Assembly (NCBI GenBank): GCA_022425185.1
Contig: JAKMFY010000232.1
Span: forward strand, 1-7,204
Direction: 5' to 3'
DNA: 7,204 bases
DNA from: Candidatus Poseidoniaceae archaeon
GTDB taxonomy: Archaea > Thermoplasmatota > Poseidoniia > Poseidoniales > Poseidoniaceae
A model generated the notes under the pieces. It saw only the letters and a program-made list of their open reading frames with translations. It was not told the origin of the DNA and searched no databases. The position numbers and the translations under genes were made by a program. This document shows, in pieces, positions 1-5,900 of this stretch (positions are counted from its first letter, which is position 1; each line of letters starts with the position of its first letter).

Positions 1-2
1 CA

Positions 3-1283
3 ATAAATCCAGAAGCATTCGATGGAGAGATTATACAACTCACAGGATTCATTTCCAAATCCCTTGCACCCGATATCGCCTTTGGAAATGCCAAACTTGG
101 AGACCATCCTAACTACGGAAACTCTGAACACCAAATAGGTATGACAATTCATTCCTCAACAGGACAATGGATCGAAGCAGGCTCCAAGGTTACCGTCCAA
201 GGAGTCCTTTCCTATCAGCAGCGTGAATTGCGTTGGAATCTTGGGGTTCAAGGACCCGAAATCATGGTTGACCGCAATCATCCGATTGAAATCCCCTTGC
301 TTGATTGGTCTTCTCAATCGACGTGGATGTATCAATCCGGCAGAACTGTCGATGTTGCAGGTATGCTCTCAATTGATAATGATACATGGGAACTTACGGG
401 TTCAGCAGGCTCTCCTTTGTGTGTAATCCCAAGCGAGGATGACAAATCCATGGCTGAAACATGGGAAGGAAAAGCCATCAAGATGCGTGGCCGTCTTGTA
501 TGGAACACAGCAATCTCATCATGGTGCCTCGATAAAGCAGGCGATTCAAGCGAATCCCTTACCGCCACATCGACAATTAACGATCTGTTGTTGATGCTAA
601 GCGCAAATCCAATTGCAGCTCTCAGCGATTCCGATACACACTACACTGTTGCGGCTTACATGAAATATGCAGTTGAGCCCAGTGTTGAAGACGAATCAGG
701 GTACTTTGCCGACTCAGCAGGCTATACCCCTGGTTGGACAAGTATTGCAGTGACAATACCTGGACCTCGATCAACATGGCTCGAGGCTGGTCAAGCCGTT
801 GTTGCTGATGTAACTGTTTCTTGGGACGATGAAAATATGCGTGCTGAATTGCTTATTCATGACCTCTCAGAAGGAGACAAAATGAATCCTACAACACTTC
901 TTTGGTCTGATGGAGCAACTCAATGGGGCTATGACAAGAACAAAGTTGTTCGATTAAACGGTCTTGCTGTTGAAGAAAACGGAACATGGTTCCTTTCAGA
1001 ACCAGGAAGTGAGAAGAAAGTACGTCTCAATGCCCTTGGCAATTCAATAGGCCTTGATGAATTGCATCTTGGAATAGCGATGACATGGGAAGGTCGTTTG
1101 CTTCAAATCGAGGACAGCCAATCGATGGCTGTCATCTATGCATTAGAAAGCGCTGATGTTGATGATCGAGATAACGATGGACTCAGCGATACTCTTGAGA
1201 ATTCATTTGGTACCAGTTCCTATTCTGAAGATTCGAATGGAGACGGGACAAGCGATCGTCAAGAATACATCGACCAACAATAA
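3..1283 (+). CDS. Secreted-type protein with duplicated OB-like beta modules and Ca-binding tail (5' partial)
   Basis: The reading frame is open from the window edge, so 426 residues are visible and the true start lies upstream. The ATG at 141 is internal: codons before it encode the beginning of the first repeat module, so it should not be taken as the start. The protein holds two tandem copies of a ~203-residue module (about 24-545 and 633-1154), each with several short segments of the pattern G-x-x-V-x-V-x-G-x-L followed by W-x-L, reminiscent of OB-fold strands 1-3. The tail has two DxDxDG-type loops. No membrane segment or C-terminal anchor is visible; any signal peptide would be off-window. 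I do not recognise a named family and cannot assign an activity. A polymer- or nucleic-acid-binding role is inference from the OB-like pattern and from the neighbouring LTD-PLD protein. The gene ends 12 bases before the permease start, so the two are probably cotranscribed. I am sure it is coding, unsure of function. Confidence 0.9.
   Translation: MNPEAFDGEIIQLTGFISKSLAPDIAFGNAKLGDHPNYGNSEHQIGMTIHSSTGQWIEAGSKVTVQGVLSYQQRELRWNLGVQGPEIMVDRNHPIEIPLLDWSSQSTWMYQSGRTVDVAGMLSIDNDTWELTGSAGSPLCVIPSEDDKSMAETWEGKAIKMRGRLVWNTAISSWCLDKAGDSSESLTATSTINDLLLMLSANPIAALSDSDTHYTVAAYMKYAVEPSVEDESGYFADSAGYTPGWTSIAVTIPGPRSTWLEAGQAVVADVTVSWDDENMRAELLIHDLSEGDKMNPTTLLWSDGATQWGYDKNKVVRLNGLAVEENGTWFLSEPGSEKKVRLNALGNSIGLDELHLGIAMTWEGRLLQIEDSQSMAVIYALESADVDDRDNDGLSDTLENSFGTSSYSEDSNGDGTSDRQEYIDQQ
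24..545 (+). repeat. Protein-level tandem module, copy A (OB-like)
   Basis: First copy of the internal duplication in the upstream gene. Landmarks are LTGFI (from 39), QWIEAG (Trp codon 168), DTWELTG (Trp codon 387) and ETWEGK (Trp codon 462). The first two landmarks lie exactly 609 bases before their counterparts in copy B. Overall identity is low and is concentrated in Trp, Gly and hydrophobic positions, which points to an old duplication. The alternating hydrophobic pattern around V-x-V-x-G suggests beta strands of an OB-like barrel; this is inference. Confidence 0.6.
633..1154 (+). repeat. Protein-level tandem module, copy B (OB-like)
   Basis: Second copy of the module. Landmarks are VAAYM (from 648), TWLEAG (Trp codon 777), GTWFLSE (Trp codon 987) and MTWEGR (Trp codon 1086). 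The 129-base distance between the first two landmarks is the same as in copy A, with no gap. Later landmarks drift by only a few codons (offsets 600 and 624). Further copies could exist upstream of the window. Confidence 0.6.
1164..1277 (+). other. C-terminal calcium-binding-type (thrombospondin type 3-like) tail
   Basis: Two acidic loops of the DxDxDG-x-x-D-x-x-E type are visible. DRDNDG at 1164-1181 is followed by LSDTLE, and DSNGDG at 1230-1247 is followed by TSDRQEY. Such loops in secreted proteins usually bind Ca2+ and form a rigid tail; here binding is inferred from the motif. The protein ends a few residues later. The third gene carries the same kind of repeats at its visible 3' end. 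Confidence 0.75.
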
Positions 1284-1284
1284 T

Positions 1285-1288
1285 GAGG
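1285..1288 (+). promoter_or_regulatory. Shine-Dalgarno of the permease gene
   Basis: GAGG lies seven bases before the ATG at 1296, inside the 12-base gap after the TAA of the upstream gene. A second GAGG at 1290-1293 is too close to be the better candidate. The site supports 1296 as the start and coupled translation of the two genes. Confidence 0.55.
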
Positions 1289-1295
1289 CGAGGAA

Positions 1296-2798
1296 ATGAT
1301 TGAAGCGTATTTCACTGATTTGTGGTGGCTCCTAGGGGCTCTCTTCTTCGGTGTCTTCATGGGCTCTTTAACTGGACTCATCCCCGGTTTCCACGTCAAC
1401 AACGTTGCGCTGATTCTACTTGCATTATCGCCTGCTTTGCTCGATTTAGGTATTCCCCTTTCAGCGGTGGCTGCGATCATTGTATCGACAGGTACTGTCC
1501 ACACCTTCCTGAATTACATTCCATCAGCACTTATTGGTGCTCCGGATGGAGATACTGCGTTATCGCTATTGCCTGGGCATAGAATGTTGTTGGCAGGAAA
1601 TGCTGCACGTGGTGTGGCTTGGTCTGCTAGAGGATCTCAATTGGGGCTCTTTCTTTCATTACCTCTGATTATTGTTGCGCGAATTGCATTTGGACCTGAA
1701 CTGAATTGGTACAATGGACTTCGCAGTTGGCTACCAGTAATTCTCCTCACGATTTCACTGCTTCTTCTTGCTACAGAAACAACCCGGCTTGATTGGCCTA
1801 AATGGGTTCAAAAAATTACTAGAAAGAAACTTGGAAATGACAGCCGCCTTGCTGGATTCTTTGCGGCTACAATCTTTTTCCTTCTCGCTGGTTTGTATGG
1901 ATGGGCTGTGTTTGAACTCCCTGTTGACAGCCCTGTTGGAATGCCATCACCATCTCTCCTTCTTCCAAGTCTAGCTGGTCTCTTTGGAATTGCAAATCTA
2001 CTGGATATTTACGCAACGACGAGTCACCTCCCACCTCAACGTGAAAACTGGGATTTGCCACCTGTAAAACCACTCATTGCTCCATGCTTTTGGTCAGCTG
2101 TAGCGGGTGCAAGCATGGGCGTTTTGCCTGGTATGACTGCATCTCAAGCAACTGTTTTGGTTATGGGCGGAAGGAACGTTGCAGCCAAGGTGCAAGGAAA
2201 AGAAGGCTATGGAATGGATTGGGAAACACGTCGATTGACAGAACTTTCTGATGACGAGTTACTTGAAATCGCCATCGCTGAAGCCGAAGGTGGTCATGAG
2301 GGACCTCAAACAAAACAGGATTTGGAAGTCATTGCAATTCTTTCTGCGGTTAACACAGCAGTTACAGTCATGGTTCTTGGATTCCTCTACATCATCGGAA
2401 GATCTCGTTCAGGAGCAACCCTTGCTCTAAAAATGATGTATCCTATCGAAACATGGAACTCCTCAGAACCCACTGCTGATTTCATTAGACTACTTGCCGT
2501 TTGTCTTGCCGCAGGGATAATGGCAATGCCGATTATGAAAATCGTTGGAAAAGGAATGCTACGACTTCACGCTGCAATTCCATTGCAATCAATGGTTATG
2601 GGTGTTATTATCTTCGTTGCCGCACTTGTTTGGCTTTCAACAGGTTTCGTTGGAATAGGGGTCCTCATTGTAGGAACCATCCTTGGGATGATGCCTCCCC
2701 GAATCGGGATACGTAGAAGCCATGGCATGGGAATTATTCTTGTTCCGATTATGATTTATACATTCGCTCAAATGGCTGATAACTTCGGTTTCATTTGA
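1296..2798 (+). CDS. TctA-family (tripartite tricarboxylate-type) transporter permease, archaeal COG1784-like
   Basis: A 500-residue integral membrane protein with roughly 11-13 hydrophobic segments (about 9-30, 37-50, 53-80, 113-132, 144-160, 184-206, 220-240, 259-290, 343-367, 395-417, 428-466, 477-495). The two halves each carry the family's PG loop: GLIPGFHVNN at 27-36 and GVLPGMTASQ at 275-284. LLPGHRML at 91-98 and GRSRSGA at 368-374 also match the archaeal TctA-like family as I recall it. Characterised bacterial TctA proteins import citrate or other carboxylates with a small membrane protein TctB and a periplasmic binding protein TctC. Neither partner is seen here, so the substrate is unknown. 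Residues about 300-342 form a hydrophilic, acidic insertion between segments, probably cytoplasmic. The start is supported by GAGG upstream and by the N-terminus entering a membrane segment at once. The gene lies between two secreted-type proteins on the same strand, probably in one operon. Confidence 0.88.
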   Translation: MIEAYFTDLWWLLGALFFGVFMGSLTGLIPGFHVNNVALILLALSPALLDLGIPLSAVAAIIVSTGTVHTFLNYIPSALIGAPDGDTALSLLPGHRMLLAGNAARGVAWSARGSQLGLFLSLPLIIVARIAFGPELNWYNGLRSWLPVILLTISLLLLATETTRLDWPKWVQKITRKKLGNDSRLAGFFAATIFFLLAGLYGWAVFELPVDSPVGMPSPSLLLPSLAGLFGIANLLDIYATTSHLPPQRENWDLPPVKPLIAPCFWSAVAGASMGVLPGMTASQATVLVMGGRNVAAKVQGKEGYGMDWETRRLTELSDDELLEIAIAEAEGGHEGPQTKQDLEVIAILSAVNTAVTVMVLGFLYIIGRSRSGATLALKMMYPIETWNSSEPTADFIRLLAVCLAAGIMAMPIMKIVGKGMLRLHAAIPLQSMVMGVIIFVAALVWLSTGFVGIGVLIVGTILGMMPPRIGIRRSHGMGIILVPIMIYTFAQMADNFGFI

Positions 2799-2857
2799 TT
2801 TACAGGAAACTTCGCCTCACCAAAAGATATGAGGGGGATGATGTCTGGTATCCTTGT

Positions 2858-2863
2858 AGGTGA
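2858..2863 (+). promoter_or_regulatory. Shine-Dalgarno choosing the start of the LTD-PLD gene
   Basis: AGGTGA, a good match to the archaeal anti-Shine-Dalgarno sequence, ends four bases before the ATG at 2868. It lies in the 69-base gap after the permease stop. Other in-frame ATGs occur at 2829, 2838 and 2841. The GAGGGGG at 2831-2837 abuts 2838 and is only three bases from 2841, so 2868 is preferred. No convincing TATA box or terminator is visible in the gap. Confidence 0.6.
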
Positions 2864-2867
2864 CACC

Positions 2868-2954
2868 ATGCGCGGCCAATCATACTTTTTACTCGCTCTT
2901 CTTTTACTCGTTCCACTCACACCTTTGATCGAACCAGTAGAATCGACATCCGCT
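2868..2954 (+). other. Sec-type signal peptide
   Basis: A short n-region with one Arg (MRGQ) is followed by a Leu-rich hydrophobic core over residues ~6-20, then a polar region rich in Ser and Glu. Cleavage is likely near residues 26-30, but I cannot place it exactly. No [LVI][AST][GA]C lipobox is present. Starting at one of the upstream ATGs would only lengthen the n-region by 9-13 residues. Confidence 0.75.
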
Positions 2955-5900
2955 CGCAGCCAGCCATGTTCAGGTGCCATTTGTATCAACGAAGCCTTAC
3001 CAAATCCTAACGGCCTTGATGATGCTATGTATCCTGGTGGTGAATGGTTAGAAATTTCAAATTCTGGCACAACAAGCGTTGACGTTCGCAACTGGTATTT
3101 CTCAAATAAGGCCGCAAAGACACTCACCTTTGATGCGAACAGTATCGTTGGTTATGATATCAATAATGCATCCACATACACCATTGCTCCAGGGGACTAC
3201 ATGGTCATTGCTCGAAATGGATATACTAACTTCTATGTCGCGAATTCAAACGACTTCATGACTCTCTACGATGGATCTGGAAATTGGATCGACGAAGCTA
3301 CTTGGAATTCTAGTTCTTCTGGAGTCAGCCTTGAACAAGATCCATCTGATGCGTATGCTGACTGGATAGCCACCTCTAATCCGACACCAGGTTCCTCGAA
3401 CAGTGGAAGTGGAAGTGCAGGACCTACCTATTTCCCAAGCGACCTACAAATCAATGAGATCATGGCTGATTCTTGGCCAAGTCGAGACAATGCCTCTTGG
3501 CCTGGTGGTGAATGGATTGAACTGTACAACAACGGAACCTCCACCATCAATATGTCTGGATGGTGGCTACAAGACCAAGCGGGTAACATGATTGAACTTG
3601 ATTCATCTCACCTTATTGATGCAACCTCTGATTATGCAACCCAACTCATATATCCTGGCGAAATTCGAACTGTAGCAGTAAATGCAACATCAAGCAGTGG
3701 CGTTCTAAACAACGGCCAAGAGACGGTTCGACTCTACTTACCAAACGGAAGTATTGGAGACGAAGTAAGTTGGAGTAACAACGAACCGGGGTTCTCACTG
3801 GAAGAAAATCCAGTTGGAGGCATGTGGGTCATCTCTACGTATCCGTCACCAAATGCAACAAATATTGCTACATTGGATTCCATCACTGCATCTGGATTTG
3901 TAGGATTCAACGAAATCATGCCTGTTTCAAGTAATGACGGAAATGCTTCACCATTGGGTGAATGGATTGAATTAATCAACACTGGAACAAGTGATATCGA
4001 TCTCAACGGCTGGTCCATTATCGATGGGATGGGGAATCAAACCTTCCTCGACCCAGGCACAATCGCAGTAAACAGTACCCAAGGAAGTACAACTATCTTG
4101 TCAGGAGAACGTCGAATCGTTGAATTTACTGCAGACACTCGTCTTTGGGATAATTACAATCATCTCGTCTTGATTGATGCTTCCTCAAACGTCGTTGATA
4201 TGGCTTGGTATGCTACAAACTATGGGCCGAACATCTCTCTTCTTCGTAGCACCAACTACAACGATGCATGGTCGCCATCGCTTTATCCGACTCCTGGCCA
4301 ACCAGAACCAGTTCCAACGGCTACAACAGGTGATATCAGAATTACAGAGTTACTTCCGGATGCAGTTGGTTCCGACTCAGAATCATACCCAGGTGGCGAA
4401 TGGATTGAAATTCACAATTTTGGTTCTTCAGAAGTTGATGTAGCGGGTTGGAGATTGTCTGCAGCAAATCGAAACCTTATGTTACACCAATACAATATGC
4501 CAATGAAATCGACAACAATTCTGACACCTGGTGAAACAACATTGATTGCACTGAACGGAACTTCTCAATTTTATCTGAAACATACGACACCAGACCAGAT
4601 AAACCTCATCGATGGCAATGGAGCAATTGCTCACTCAGCCCAGTGGACGAGTACGCTCGAGGGAGGAACCCTCATCAACAACACAGAAACGCATGCAGGT
4701 GCTGGTCAATCTGGTGCTAATGCACCTACAACTTCCACTACATGGGGAACGGATGATTGGGTCAACAGTGCTTGGGCAACACCTGGGACAGCGAATCCAG
4801 TATGGCCTGAGTACACTGATTCAGAATCCATTGTGATCACAGAGATTGCATCATCTTGTGATGACTCGGAATTCTCACCTTCTGCCGATTGGATTGAACT
4901 TCACAACACTGGCACAGACCCCGTCAATCTCAGTCGCTGGATGGTGAGCGTGGATTATACCTCGAACCCACTTATGGGACGTCAGTTTATTGACTCCACT
5001 ATGCTTTGGAGCCATGCAGAAAACAACACAACAATCGAAGCAGGGCAACGAATTGTTGTTGAATTGACCTACGATATCTTCGGCGGTTCACTTGAAGATA
5101 CCGGAGTGCTCGAAATACTCAATCCTGATGGCGAACTTGTCACAAGCGCATCACCTCCATCAGAATTTTTGGCGAGTAATTGTGTCACTTACGGTTTCAA
5201 TGAGACAAGTTCTGAATGGGTTGAATTCGCATGGCCAACACCTGGAACTGCAGAACCTGATGCAACAATGATCGCTTCCCAAGAGTCAATTAAATTCACA
5301 TCAGTCATGTGGGATGGAATATCATCAATTTCTACTGAACTCGAGTTCTTTGAAATCACAAATTATGGAGAAGAATCTGCTACTCTTAACGGATGGCAAG
5401 TTCGCCGCACAGCTGCTGATAATACCGAATATACCGCCGTCATTACGAACTTGCAAATCGATGCAGGATCATCTGTAAAACTGACAAACGATGTTTCAGG
5501 CCTTGGCTTGTATGAAGATGGTACAATCATCGACATGAACACTGCAATGAGTTCCCCAATCTATCTTCTGGACAGCGGCATGGCTTTGCAACTCATTCAT
5601 CCAACTGGAGATGTTGCTGATACGATTGTTTACGGAAATGGTCCTGTCGATGCAACAGGATGGTCTGGTGTTGCTCTGTCCGAACCTGTCAATGGTATTG
5701 ACAACCTGATTTTGTACAGAGGCGATGGATGTGGGTCAATCACTGACACAAATCAATCAGTCGATTGGCATCAACGATGGGGACGACTTGGAGCAAGTGA
5801 TTTCTGTACTGATCTGACGTTTTCAGATGCAACAATGATACAACCACTTCTTGGTCCTCATGATGGTTTAGTTGATGTACTTGCATGGGTAAATCAAGCC

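Noticed and set aside
141..143. ATG at 141 as the start of the first gene
   Set aside because: The frame is open back to position 3, and the codons before 141 encode the beginning of repeat copy A, matched by the equivalent part of copy B. The gene starts upstream of the window.
2755..2760. TTTATA as an archaeal TATA box for the third gene
   Set aside because: It lies inside the end of the permease coding sequence, lacks a clear upstream BRE-like element, and would give a long leader; a chance match in AT-rich sequence is as likely.
1281..2868. All three genes share one reading frame, separated only by TAA and TGA, hinting at stop-codon readthrough
   Set aside because: With three genes on a strand this happens by chance about one time in nine. 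Each downstream gene has its own ribosome-binding site, and the third its own signal peptide.
2768..3127. 119-residue minus-strand open frame across the permease end and the signal peptide region
   Set aside because: It is antisense to well-supported coding sequence (signal peptide and first LTD), has no recognisable domain and covers two genes and their gap.
3033..3515. 15-base exact DNA repeat (3033-3047 and 3501-3515) as a recombination or regulatory repeat
   Set aside because: It encodes the conserved PGGEW core of neighbouring lamin-tail domains and is explained by protein conservation and shared codon choice.
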